Shown: positions 30,109-39,506 of the stretch, one piece after another | Layout: each line of letters starts with the position of its first letter | How positions within the stretch are numbered: the stretch's first letter is position 1 | Assembly (NCBI GenBank): GCA_003249225.1 | Contig: QKJQ01000016.1 | Location: 124,001-188,000, forward strand | DNA length: 64,000 bases | Origin: Clostridia bacterium | Lineage (GTDB): Bacteria > Bacillota > Clostridia > Lachnospirales > Lachnospiraceae | Direction of reading: 5' to 3' | Notes under the pieces: generated by a model | Seen by the model: the letters and a program-made list of their open reading frames with translations, nothing else | Databases searched by the model: none | Told to the model about the DNA's origin: nothing | Position numbers and translations under genes: made by a program

Positions 30109-32192
30109 TAAGTCAGTCCGTTGTTAAAAAAGATCATGTAGAGAAGATGAGCGGTCAGGCAAGCTATATTGCTGATTACCGCTATCCTGACATGCTGTAT
30201 GCAAAGCTGGTCAGATCAGAGAAGGCGCATGCCCGGATTGTATCAATCGAACGGCCTAAGCTGCCGGATGGGTACGGTATTGTGGATGCTGACGATGTGC
30301 CAAAGAATGGAATCAAGGTGATTAAAGCAGAACAGCCGGTATTTGCAAAAGGAGAAACAAGATTCATTGGAGAAGCCATTCTGATGATTGTCGGACCGGA
30401 GAAAGAACAGGTGGAAAGACTGGCAAAACAGGTCAAAGTCACCTACGAGGATCTTCCGGCGGTCTTAAGCCTTGAAGAGAGTATAACCTCTTGTGTGAAG
30501 TATGAATTTGAACATGGAGAGGTAACGGAGCAGTTTGCAAAAGCAGCAACGGTGTATGAAGAGGTATTTCATACAGGGTATCAGGAACAGGCTTACATTG
30601 AGCCGCAGGGAGCCATTGGTTTGTATGAGAAGGATAAAGTGACCATGATTGGCTCACTGCAGTGTCCTTACTATGTCAAGAGTGCCATTGAATATGCACT
30701 GGAGGAAGCACCGGACAACGTACAGGTCATTCAGAGCACGACCGGTGGAGCCTTTGGCGGAAAAGAGGACTATCCCTCTCTGCTTGGATGTCTTGTCGCT
30801 GTAGCGGCAAAGAAATTCAAAAAGCCAGTGCGAATCATATTTGATCGAAGAGAAGACATAGCCGTGACGACCAAACGGCACCCGGCTAAGTTCGTTTACA
30901 AAGTAGCACTGAATGAGAACAATGAGATCCTGGCCATGGATATTGATGCAAGACTGGATGGCGGAGCCTACGAGGGACTTTCGAGCGTTGTGCTGCAGCG
31001 CTCTCTGCTTGCACTGACCGGGGTGTATAAGATTCCGGCCATCCGTGTGATTGGTCAGGTCATGGAGACGAACACCGTACCAAACGGCGCCTTCCGTGGA
31101 TTTGGTGCACCACAGAGCTTTTTTGCAATCGAGCTGCTGATGACACATCTTGCAAAAAATGCCGGTATGGCTGCACTGGATTATAAGAAAAAATATATGG
31201 TAAGGCAAGGAGATAAGACGCTTACCAAGGGAGAATTCCGGTATCCGATCCTTCTGCCAGAGATGATCGAGGAAGCAGAAAAGCTCAGTCATTACAGCGA
31301 AAAGGAAGCCTTTTATAGAAATCAAAAAGGAAGATACAAAAAAGGCATCGGTATGTCCATCTTTCTTCATGGCTGCGGATTTACCGGTTCTGCCGAAAAG
31401 GATCATATAAAGTCTGTTCTGAAAATGGTCAGATACGAGGATGGAACGGTTGAAATCCTCGCCAGCAATACCGATATGGGACAGGGCTTAAAGACCACCT
31501 TTGCCAAGATCGCGGCAGAGGTCCTTGAGATACCCCTCGAGCAGATACGGATTGTGAACCCCGATACCGACCGGGTCCCCAATTCCGGACCGACGGTTGC
31601 CTCAAGATCGATCATGGTCGTTGGAAAGCTGATTGAGCGTGCGGCAAAGAAGCTTAAAAAGGATTATAAAAAGGGTGTGTATCAGGAAGTTGTGGAGCAC
31701 TATGTGCATACGGAGATGATACCCTGGGACATCAATACATTTTCAGGAGATGCCTATCCAACCTACTCCTGGGGCATCAATGTTGTGGAAACCGAAGTGG
31801 ATACGCTGACCGGACAGTCAAAACTGCTTGGAGTATGGGGAATCTTTGATGTTGGAACAGCAATCGATGAAACCATCATGAAGGGACAGATGGAAGGCGG
31901 TATGTTGCAGGGGCTTGGATACGGATCCTGCGAAAAGATGGAGAATGTGGGCGGGGTTATAAAGCAGGCCAGCATGACCGATTACATCATCCCGACAGCA
32001 AAGGATACGATTCCTTTTGTTACGAAACTGATCGACAACCCTTATGAAGGCGGACCATTTGGCGCAAAGGGAGCAGGAGAACTGACCATTATCGGTGCTG
32101 CCCCTGCCTATGCAGAAGCCATTGAATGTGCAATGGGACAGAGAGTCTCTTCCATTCCGGTTACCCCGGAAAAGATTCTGGATCTGATTTAG
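30105..32192 (+). CDS. Xanthine dehydrogenase-family molybdopterin-binding subunit
   Basis: TGGAFGGKEDYPSLLGCLVA, GAFRGFGAPQSFFAIE, NTDMGQGLKTTFAKIAAEVL, GGPFGAKGAGELTIIGAAPA. Confidence 0.93.
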   Translation: MISQSVVKKDHVEKMSGQASYIADYRYPDMLYAKLVRSEKAHARIVSIERPKLPDGYGIVDADDVPKNGIKVIKAEQPVFAKGETRFIGEAILMIVGPEKEQVERLAKQVKVTYEDLPAVLSLEESITSCVKYEFEHGEVTEQFAKAATVYEEVFHTGYQEQAYIEPQGAIGLYEKDKVTMIGSLQCPYYVKSAIEYALEEAPDNVQVIQSTTGGAFGGKEDYPSLLGCLVAVAAKKFKKPVRIIFDRREDIAVTTKRHPAKFVYKVALNENNEILAMDIDARLDGGAYEGLSSVVLQRSLLALTGVYKIPAIRVIGQVMETNTVPNGAFRGFGAPQSFFAIELLMTHLAKNAGMAALDYKKKYMVRQGDKTLTKGEFRYPILLPEMIEEAEKLSHYSEKEAFYRNQKGRYKKGIGMSIFLHGCGFTGSAEKDHIKSVLKMVRYEDGTVEILASNTDMGQGLKTTFAKIAAEVLEIPLEQIRIVNPDTDRVPNSGPTVASRSIMVVGKLIERAAKKLKKDYKKGVYQEVVEHYVHTEMIPWDINTFSGDAYPTYSWGINVVETEVDTLTGQSKLLGVWGIFDVGTAIDETIMKGQMEGGMLQGLGYGSCEKMENVGGVIKQASMTDYIIPTAKDTIPFVTKLIDNPYEGGPFGAKGAGELTIIGAAPAYAEAIECAMGQRVSSIPVTPEKILDLI

Positions 32193-32491
32193 GGCAAATC
32201 GAAGAAGGGCATTTCGATTAAAAAAAGTTTGTGCCTCGCGCGTCACCGCTCGTTCAAACTTAATTATGCGCTTGAAAGCAGCGCAGGAAAGAGGGCAAAT
32301 CGAAGAAAAACACTTCGATTAAAAAAGTTTGTGCCTCGCGCGTCACCGCTCGTTCAAACTTAATATGCGCTTGAAAGCAGCGCAGGAAAGAGGGCAAATC
32401 GAAGAAAAACACTTCGATTAAAAAAAGTTTGTGCCTCGCGCGTCACCGCTCGTTCAAACTTAACTATGCGCTTGAAAACAGCGCAGGAAAG
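32191..32491. repeat. Three tandem copies of a 99-101 bp structured repeat ending at the xdh 2Fe-2S subunit RBS
   Basis: Units 32191-32291, 32292-32390, 32391-32491 each begin AGGGCAAATCGAAGAA and end GCGCAGGAAAG; internal inverted repeats AATCGAAG/CTTCGATT, AAGTTTG/CAAACTT, TGCGC/GCGCA. Confidence 0.95.
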
Positions 32492-32500
32492 AGGGATAAT

Positions 32501-32965
32501 ATGGTTTTTACTTTGAATTATAAAGCAGTGAAATACGAAGGGGACCCATCGAAGCGGCTTCTGGATGTACTTAGGGACGATTATGGTCTTATGGAACAAA
32601 AAGAAGGCTGCGGAGAAGGAGAATGCGGGGCTTGTGCCGTACTGATCAATGGGCGGAGCGTGAATTCCTGCATTACGGCAATCGGAAGTCTTGCCGGGAA
32701 GGAAGTGGTCACCCTGGAAGGCTACCGTTCGACAAAGCAGTATAAAGCACTGGAGGAGGCATTTGCAAAGTCAGGAGCGGTACAATGTGGATTCTGCATT
32801 CCTGGAATGATCATGGCGGCAGAGTCTCTTCTGTCCTCCAATCCGAATCCTTCCGAGGCAGATATCCGGGAGGGCATCTCAGGAAATCTTTGCCGCTGCA
32901 CCGGTTATAATATGATCGTTGAAGGGGTTCAGATGGCAGCAAAGGAGGGAAAGGGCTTATGGTAA
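32501..32965 (+). CDS. Xanthine dehydrogenase-family 2Fe-2S subunit
   Basis: CGEGECGACAVLINGRSVNSC and CGFCIPGMIMAAESLL...GNLCRCTGYNMIVEG; ATG 32501 (ORF extends artefactually into the repeat to 32429). Confidence 0.94.
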   Translation: MVFTLNYKAVKYEGDPSKRLLDVLRDDYGLMEQKEGCGEGECGACAVLINGRSVNSCITAIGSLAGKEVVTLEGYRSTKQYKALEEAFAKSGAVQCGFCIPGMIMAAESLLSSNPNPSEADIREGISGNLCRCTGYNMIVEGVQMAAKEGKGLW

Positions 32966-35400
32966 CAAGTTATAACCCGGTATCCCTCGAAGAAGCCCTG
33001 CGCTGTAAGGCAGAACATCCGGAAGCGGTGCTTTATGCCGGTGGTACCGATCTTATGGTCGCTAAGAAGGAACTGACCAGTCTTATCTTTATAAATCAGG
33101 TGAAAGAACTGCAGGTGGTGAAAGAGACGGACGAGGCGATCGAAATTGGCGCTGCGATCACTTACCGCGATCTGCTGTCAGACCCTGCAGTGCCAGAGCT
33201 CCTAAAACAGGCTATTCGTGAGATAGCGGCTCCCTCCATACGAAATACCGGTACGATGGGTGGTAACATCTGCAATGCTTCCCCCGCGGGAGATACGCTG
33301 CCGGTGCTGTATCTGCTGGATGCCGTGCTGGTTCTGGCCACCTTTGAGGAAGGAAGGGTAGAACGACGCGAAGCAGCGATTGATGAGTTCATCAGGGGAA
33401 TCAGAAAGACGACACTGCAGCAGACAGAAATCCTCGAAAAGATCATAATTAAAAAAGCAGCGTTCAGCAAGGATATCAGATTTGGATTTAAAAAAGTAGG
33501 AGCAAGAAAAGCGCAGGCGATCTCGAAGCTCCTGTTCTGCGCGGCATTGTCACAAAAGGATGGAATCGTTACGGATTTTAAAGTGGCATACGGATCTGTC
33601 GGTGTTACGGTCGTAAGAAGAAAGGATATAGAGAAGAAGTACACTCATCTGTCTTTAGCGGCATTCAAAGCATCCATCGAAGAGATTCTTAATGATTATG
33701 ATGCAATTTTAAAACCGATCGATGACCAGCGTTCAACGGCAGTTTACCGGAAAAAGGTATGTTTAAATCTGTTAAAGGACTTTCTGATGACCAGCTATTC
33801 CCGTGTTGTGATTACGGGTGGTACGCTTGTGGATGGCACCGGTGATAAAGCATACAAAGCAGATGTCCTGATCGAGGAAGATAAGATCAAAGCGATCGCA
33901 GGTCCGGGAAGCTTTGCAGGAGAAGAGTTTCAGGATGCTGAGGTCTTTGATGCTACGGGGCTGATGGTTTCTCCGGGCTTCATCGATACGCACAGTCACT
34001 CGGATCTAAAGGTTCTGATCGAACCGGAGGTCCTTCCAAAGCTCTGGCAGGGGATTACAACGGAAGTGCTGGGTCAGGACGGTATTTCGATGGCACCGCT
34101 GCCAATCGATTACATTTCAGACTGGAAGAAGAATCTGGCCGGTCTTGATGGTGAATCCTCGCAATTTTGCTGGAAATATGAAACCACGGCGAATTACCTT
34201 GCAATGATCGAAGAAGCTGCGCCAGCTTTAAACGAGAGTTATCTGGTTCCGCATGGCAACATCCGTATGGAAGCGATGGGCCTGGAAGACAGAGAACCGA
34301 CAAAAGAAGAACTGCATGAGATGTGCAAGGTCACAAGGCGTGAGATGGAAGCCGGATGTCTCGGTCTTTCCTCCGGACTGATCTATCTGCCCTGTGCCTA
34401 TGCGAAGACTGAGGAACTGATCGAACTTTGCAAGGTCGTGGCAGAGTATGACGGTGTATTTGTGGTACACCAGAGAAGCGAAGCCGATACGATCCTGACC
34501 TCCATGAAAGAGATACTGGAAATCGGCAGGAAAAGCGGCGTGAAAATACATTTTTCACATTTTAAAGTATGCGGGAAAAACAACTGGAAATACCTGCCCA
34601 AGATGTTCCAGCTGCTTGATGATGCAAAAGCGGAAGGAATCAAAGTTTCCCTTGACCAATATCCTTATGTTGCAGGAAGTACAATGTTAGGCGTTATTCT
34701 TCCGCCATGGGCTCATGACGGCGGTACGGACAAACTGATGGAGCGGCTGAAAGATTCCTCCGCCAGAGAGCAGATGAAGAAAGATATTGAGCAGGGCATT
34801 CCGGGATGGGATAATTTTATAGAATTTGCGGGTGTGGATCAGATTTTTATCACCAGTGTAAATTCTGCAAAGAACCAGGAAGTGGTGGGGCTGAGCCTGT
34901 CAGAACTTGGTGAAAGGAAAAAGAAAGAGGCACTCGAAGCAGCCTTTGATCTGCTGCTCGAAGAAGAAAATGCCGTTGGCATGGTCGATTTTTACGGACT
35001 GGAAGAACATATTGCACAGATCATGAAACGCGAGGAAATGAACGTCTGTACCGACGGCCTGCTTTCCGGAAAACCGCATCCCAGAGTCTTTGGTTCATTT
35101 CCACGGGTTCTTGGTAAGTTCGTCCGAGAAGAGAAAATACTCGAAGCAGAAGCCGCGGTGGCAAAGATGACTGGTAAAGCCGCTGCTGCAATGGGAATAA
35201 AACAGCGGGGACTTCTGAAAGAAGGCTACTACGCAGACCTGGTGTTATGGGATGCAGACAGAATAATCGACAAAGGTACCTTTAAGGAACCGGCGCAAAG
35301 ACCGGAAGGAATTTATCATGTGATAGTAAACGGAATTCCGGTCATAAAAAACGGTGAATACACAGGGGAACGTAATGGAAAAGTAATCAGAAGGAGATAA
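32959..35400 (+). CDS. Fusion: xanthine dehydrogenase FAD-binding subunit (aa 1-276) + N-acyl-D-amino-acid deacylase/amidohydrolase (aa 277-813)
   Basis: VLYAGGTDLMV, IRNTGTMGGNICNASPAGDTLPVLY (FAD subunit); then VVITGGTLVDGTGDKAYKADVLIEEDKI, VSPGFIDTHSHSDL, GLSSGLIYLPCAYA, MVCTDG-type region NVCTDGLL. Confidence 0.9.
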   Translation: MVTSYNPVSLEEALRCKAEHPEAVLYAGGTDLMVAKKELTSLIFINQVKELQVVKETDEAIEIGAAITYRDLLSDPAVPELLKQAIREIAAPSIRNTGTMGGNICNASPAGDTLPVLYLLDAVLVLATFEEGRVERREAAIDEFIRGIRKTTLQQTEILEKIIIKKAAFSKDIRFGFKKVGARKAQAISKLLFCAALSQKDGIVTDFKVAYGSVGVTVVRRKDIEKKYTHLSLAAFKASIEEILNDYDAILKPIDDQRSTAVYRKKVCLNLLKDFLMTSYSRVVITGGTLVDGTGDKAYKADVLIEEDKIKAIAGPGSFAGEEFQDAEVFDATGLMVSPGFIDTHSHSDLKVLIEPEVLPKLWQGITTEVLGQDGISMAPLPIDYISDWKKNLAGLDGESSQFCWKYETTANYLAMIEEAAPALNESYLVPHGNIRMEAMGLEDREPTKEELHEMCKVTRREMEAGCLGLSSGLIYLPCAYAKTEELIELCKVVAEYDGVFVVHQRSEADTILTSMKEILEIGRKSGVKIHFSHFKVCGKNNWKYLPKMFQLLDDAKAEGIKVSLDQYPYVAGSTMLGVILPPWAHDGGTDKLMERLKDSSAREQMKKDIEQGIPGWDNFIEFAGVDQIFITSVNSAKNQEVVGLSLSELGERKKKEALEAAFDLLLEEENAVGMVDFYGLEEHIAQIMKREEMNVCTDGLLSGKPHPRVFGSFPRVLGKFVREEKILEAEAAVAKMTGKAAAAMGIKQRGLLKEGYYADLVLWDADRIIDKGTFKEPAQRPEGIYHVIVNGIPVIKNGEYTGERNGKVIRRR

Positions 35401-35403
35401 CGG

Positions 35404-37962
35404 ATGTATACATTTACGATCAATGGGAAAGAGGTCCGGACAGAAAACGATAAAAATCTGCTGGACTACATCAGGGATGAGCTGGACATTACTTCCTTAA
35501 AGAATGGCTGCAAGGAAGGTTCCTGCGGTGCCTGTATGATCCTCGTGGACGGTAAGAAGATGAGAGCCTGCCTGTTAACAACGGCAAAAGCGGACAAGAA
35601 AGAGCTTGTTACAGTAGAAGGACTTTCAAAGCGGGAGATGGAGGTCTACACCTACTGCTTTCAGAAAGCGGGAGCGGTTCAGTGCGGATTCTGCACACCG
35701 GGTATGGTAATCAGCGCAAAATCTCTGCTGGATACAGAACTAAGTCCCTCCAGAAGCGATGTGAAAAAAGCAATCAAAGGAAATATCTGCCGCTGTACCG
35801 GCTATAAGAAGATAGAAGATGCGATTTTGATGGCCGCAGAGTTTTTCAGGGAAGAGAAAAAGATACCGCAGGAGGTATTTACAGGAAGAGTCGGCGAACG
35901 CACCTTCCGTCCGGATGCTGCCGGAAAAGTAGAAGGAACGGCAAAATTTGCGGATGACCTGAAAGTGGAAGGAATGGCATACGGAAGCGCACTGCGTTCA
36001 AAATACCCAAGAGCCCTTGTGAAACATATTGATATCAGCAAGGCGTTGCAGCACCCACTAACCGTAAAGATCGTTCTGGCAGAGGATGTACCGGGGGACC
36101 GTACCATCGGACATCTGACACAGGACTGGCCGGCTCTGATTGCGAAGGGCGAGACGACAAGATATCTGGGAGACAGCATTGCTCTTGTGGCAGCAAAAAC
36201 AAAGGAAGCACTGTATGAGATCAAAGCATTGATCGAGGTGGAATACGAGGAACTTCCCCCCATGCTGTCACCGGAGGAAGCCATGGCAGAAGGCGCTCCC
36301 TTGATTCATGAGAGCGGAAATGTATATCGAACGGAGTTGATCCAGCGTGGAAATGTCGATGAGGCGCTTGAAAATTCTGCGTATGTGGTGACAAACACCT
36401 ATCAGACCCCGCATCAGGAACATGCCTTTCTGGAGCCGGAAAGTGCACTTGCCATTCCGGATGGAGATTCACTGACGGTCTATACCGGCGGGCAGAGTGT
36501 TTATGATGAATACAGGGAGATTGGAAAGCTCCTTGCGATTCCGGGTGAAAAGCTTCGAATCATCAGTGCCTATGTCGGCGGTGGCTTTGGTGGTAAGGAA
36601 GACATGAGTGTTCAGCATCATGCAGCCTTGCTTGCCTATCTAGCCAAGGTTCCGGTCCGGGTCACCCTTACCAGAGAAGAAAGCCTTTTTGTACATCCAA
36701 AGCGTCACCCGATGAAAATGGAACTGACCACCGGATGTGATAAAAGCGGCAGACTTACCGCCATGCGCCTTCGCCTGATCGCAGATACCGGTGCATATGC
36801 TTCCCTTGGCGGTCCGGTCCTGCAAAGAGCCTGTACCCATGCGGCCGGTCCGTACAACTACCAGAACATTGATATCATCGGGAAGTCGATCTATACGAAC
36901 AATGTACCAAGTGGTGCATTCCGCGGCTTTGGGGTAACACAGACCATGTTCGCAACAGAATGTAATATCAATATGCTGGCAGAAAGAGTGGGCATCGATC
37001 CCTATGAGATCCGCATCCTAAATGCCATTCGGCCGGGACAGAGCCTTCCGAACGGACAGATCGCAGACGAGGGTACCGGTATGGTGGAATGTCTGGAAGC
37101 AGTAAAAGATATTTATTATGATAACTATAAAAATGCAGGAATTGCCTGTGCCATTAAAAATGCCGGGGTTGGTGTTGGTATCCCGGATACCGGACGGGTC
37201 CGCCTGGTCGTTACCGGGGGAAAAGTATCCCTTCGGACCAGTGCATCCTGCATGGGACAGGGAATTGCAGAGACCATGCGCTCCATTTTGTGTGAGACAA
37301 CAAGACTGAAACCAGAGGAGGTTGTTGTTGCCATGCCGGATACTTCCATTACACCAAATTCAGGGACCAGCACGGCATCAAGACAGACGGTAATCACCGG
37401 AGAGACGACCAGAAGAGCCAGTCTGAAGCTTGCCAAAGACCTGCAGACTTCAACCCTTGCTTCCCTGGAGGGAAAGGAATACTATGAAGAATTCGTTGGT
37501 GTGACAGATCCGATGGGAAGCGAAAAACCAAATCCGGTCAGCCATCTGGCGTATGGATTTGCCTGTCAGGTCGTGATTCTTGGAGAAGACGGCAAGGTCG
37601 CAAAGGTGGTGGCAGCACACGATGTCGGACATGCCGTGAACCCTGCTAATGTGGAAGGACAGATCGAAGGCGGTGTTGTCATGGGTCTTGGCTACGGACT
37701 GACAGAAGACCCGAAGGTAAAGGGCGGGAGACCGACCGTATCGTATGGCAAGCTTGGGTTATTCAGAGCAACGGACATACCAAAGATCGAGACGATCTTA
37801 GTTGAGAAAAATCATGCAGAACTTGCCTACGGTGCAAAGGGTGTTGGAGAGATTCCTCTGATTCCGACCGCTCCGGCAGCCCAGGCGGCTTATTACAAGA
37901 AAGATGGTATCTTCAGAACAAAGCTGCCGCTGGAAGGAACACCCTATTTAAAAAGTGAATAG
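35404..37962 (+). CDS. XdhD-like xanthine dehydrogenase family protein, 2Fe-2S domain fused to molybdopterin subunit
   Basis: CKEGSCGACMILVDGKKMRAC, CGFCTPGMVISAKSLL, GNICRCTGYKKIEDA; GGGFGGKEDMSVQHHAALLAY; GAFRGFGVTQTMFATE; ELAYGAKGVGEIPLIPTAPA. Confidence 0.93.
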   Translation: MYTFTINGKEVRTENDKNLLDYIRDELDITSLKNGCKEGSCGACMILVDGKKMRACLLTTAKADKKELVTVEGLSKREMEVYTYCFQKAGAVQCGFCTPGMVISAKSLLDTELSPSRSDVKKAIKGNICRCTGYKKIEDAILMAAEFFREEKKIPQEVFTGRVGERTFRPDAAGKVEGTAKFADDLKVEGMAYGSALRSKYPRALVKHIDISKALQHPLTVKIVLAEDVPGDRTIGHLTQDWPALIAKGETTRYLGDSIALVAAKTKEALYEIKALIEVEYEELPPMLSPEEAMAEGAPLIHESGNVYRTELIQRGNVDEALENSAYVVTNTYQTPHQEHAFLEPESALAIPDGDSLTVYTGGQSVYDEYREIGKLLAIPGEKLRIISAYVGGGFGGKEDMSVQHHAALLAYLAKVPVRVTLTREESLFVHPKRHPMKMELTTGCDKSGRLTAMRLRLIADTGAYASLGGPVLQRACTHAAGPYNYQNIDIIGKSIYTNNVPSGAFRGFGVTQTMFATECNINMLAERVGIDPYEIRILNAIRPGQSLPNGQIADEGTGMVECLEAVKDIYYDNYKNAGIACAIKNAGVGVGIPDTGRVRLVVTGGKVSLRTSASCMGQGIAETMRSILCETTRLKPEEVVVAMPDTSITPNSGTSTASRQTVITGETTRRASLKLAKDLQTSTLASLEGKEYYEEFVGVTDPMGSEKPNPVSHLAYGFACQVVILGEDGKVAKVVAAHDVGHAVNPANVEGQIEGGVVMGLGYGLTEDPKVKGGRPTVSYGKLGLFRATDIPKIETILVEKNHAELAYGAKGVGEIPLIPTAPAAQAAYYKKDGIFRTKLPLEGTPYLKSE

Positions 37963-38078
37963 GGAATATAGTTTGGAAAAGAATTACACAGTCCGAACAA
38001 AAGCCCCATTCCTTCACTCTTTTGTTTACCGTAACTATAACACAGAAAATAGCCAGAAAAGTCTTGAAAGGCGGAAGA

Positions 38079-39506
38079 ATGAGTCAAATGTTACTGATAG
38101 GAAATGGTGTTTTGATTACAAGAGACCCGGCCAATCCATTTATAGAAAAAGGCGGGCTTCTGCTGGAAGACAATCTTATCAAAGAAGTCGGCGACAGCAA
38201 TGAACTTAAAAGTAAATATCCTGAAGTACCTTATATGGATGCAGAAGGTATGCTGATCATGCCGGGATACATCAATGCACATCACCATATATACAGCGCC
38301 TTTGCAAGAGGTATGAACATTCCGGATAATCACCCTTTGGATTTTCTTGAGATACTGAAGGGCACCTGGTGGAAGCTAGACAGAACGCTGTCCTTGCAGG
38401 CAACGTATGACAGTGGAATCGCCACGTATCTTGAATGCATCCAAAATGGTGTCACGACCGTTGTAGATCATCACGCAAGCTACAATTCAATCACCAAAAG
38501 TCTGGAAGCCTTATCAGAAGCTGCCGGTCTGCTTGGTGTACGCACCTGCCTGGCATATGAGATCTCCGACCGGGACGGACAGGAAAAAATGCTGGAAGCT
38601 ATTCAGGAATCCTTTGATTTTGCAGAGCAGCTCGAGCGAAGTAACAGACCTTCTCAGGAAGAGGATACGGAGCAGCAAAATACAGAGGAACAAAAAAATA
38701 TAAAGGAACAGCAGAAAACCACAAAGCAGTCAGACGGCAGTATGCAGCGTGCATTGATCGGGCTCCATGCTTCTTTTACACTAAGTGATGAGACACTGGC
38801 CTTATGCCGGGAAAGAAATACAAAAAACATCGGGTATCATGTTCATGTGGCAGAAGGTGCCTATGATCAGGAACACTGCCTGAAAGAGTATGGCTGCACG
38901 GTTGTTGAACGACTGAAAAAGCAAGGTATACTGAACGAGCATGCCGTTGCCGGTCACTGTATCCACATCACAGAGTCGGATATGGATCTGCTAAAAGAGA
39001 CAGGAACGACAGTCGTACATAACCCGCAGAGCAACATGGGAAATGCTGTCGGAGCACCGGATGTCCTCACCATGATGGACAAAGGTATCCCGGTCTGTCT
39101 TGGAACCGATGGCTATACAAGTGACATGCTGGAATCTGCCAAGACAGCAATCCTCCTGCAAAAGCACCGCAGCAAAAATCCGGACCGAGGCTTTGCGGAA
39201 GCTGCAAAAATGCTGTTTCAAAACAATGCGGTATTTGCCTCCGGTCTTTTTGGAACGACCCTTGGTGTATTGCAGACAGGAGCGGCCGCAGATGTCATAC
39301 TGGTCGATTATAAGCCGTACACTCCGCTGACGAAAGAAAACATAGACGGACATTTATTTTTTGGCGTGAGCGGCAGGAACACCGATACGACAATTATCAA
39401 CGGAAAGGTATTAATGCGTCATAAAAAGCTGAAAGCAGACGTTGATACACTGTATAAAAGCTGCAGGAAGACTTCCGCACAGGTATGGAGAGAATTGTAT
39501 GAATGA
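38079..39506 (+). CDS. ssnA: SsnA-like aminohydrolase
   Basis: MIMPGYINAHHHIYSAFARGMNIP...WKLDRTLS; GYHVHVAEGAYDQEH; HNPQSNMGNAVG; LGTDGYTSDML. Confidence 0.85.
   Translation: MSQMLLIGNGVLITRDPANPFIEKGGLLLEDNLIKEVGDSNELKSKYPEVPYMDAEGMLIMPGYINAHHHIYSAFARGMNIPDNHPLDFLEILKGTWWKLDRTLSLQATYDSGIATYLECIQNGVTTVVDHHASYNSITKSLEALSEAAGLLGVRTCLAYEISDRDGQEKMLEAIQESFDFAEQLERSNRPSQEEDTEQQNTEEQKNIKEQQKTTKQSDGSMQRALIGLHASFTLSDETLALCRERNTKNIGYHVHVAEGAYDQEHCLKEYGCTVVERLKKQGILNEHAVAGHCIHITESDMDLLKETGTTVVHNPQSNMGNAVGAPDVLTMMDKGIPVCLGTDGYTSDMLESAKTAILLQKHRSKNPDRGFAEAAKMLFQNNAVFASGLFGTTLGVLQTGAAADVILVDYKPYTPLTKENIDGHLFFGVSGRNTDTTIINGKVLMRHKKLKADVDTLYKSCRKTSAQVWRELYE

Noticed and set aside
30654-31406. 250-aa minus-strand ORF
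   Set aside because: Lies entirely antisense to the well-supported molybdopterin subunit gene; no domain signature; typical shadow ORF
32191-32491. Possible CRISPR array
   Set aside because: Units are ~100 bp with no variable spacers, only three copies, no cas genes; simple tandem repeat
32429-32500. Upstream start for the 2Fe-2S subunit ORF
   Set aside because: The extension is encoded by the third tandem repeat; ATG 32501 has the AGGAAAGAGGG RBS and matches the usual N-terminus
33162-33644. 160-aa minus-strand ORF (and similar at 35802-36284)
   Set aside because: Shadow ORFs opposite conserved XDH family genes
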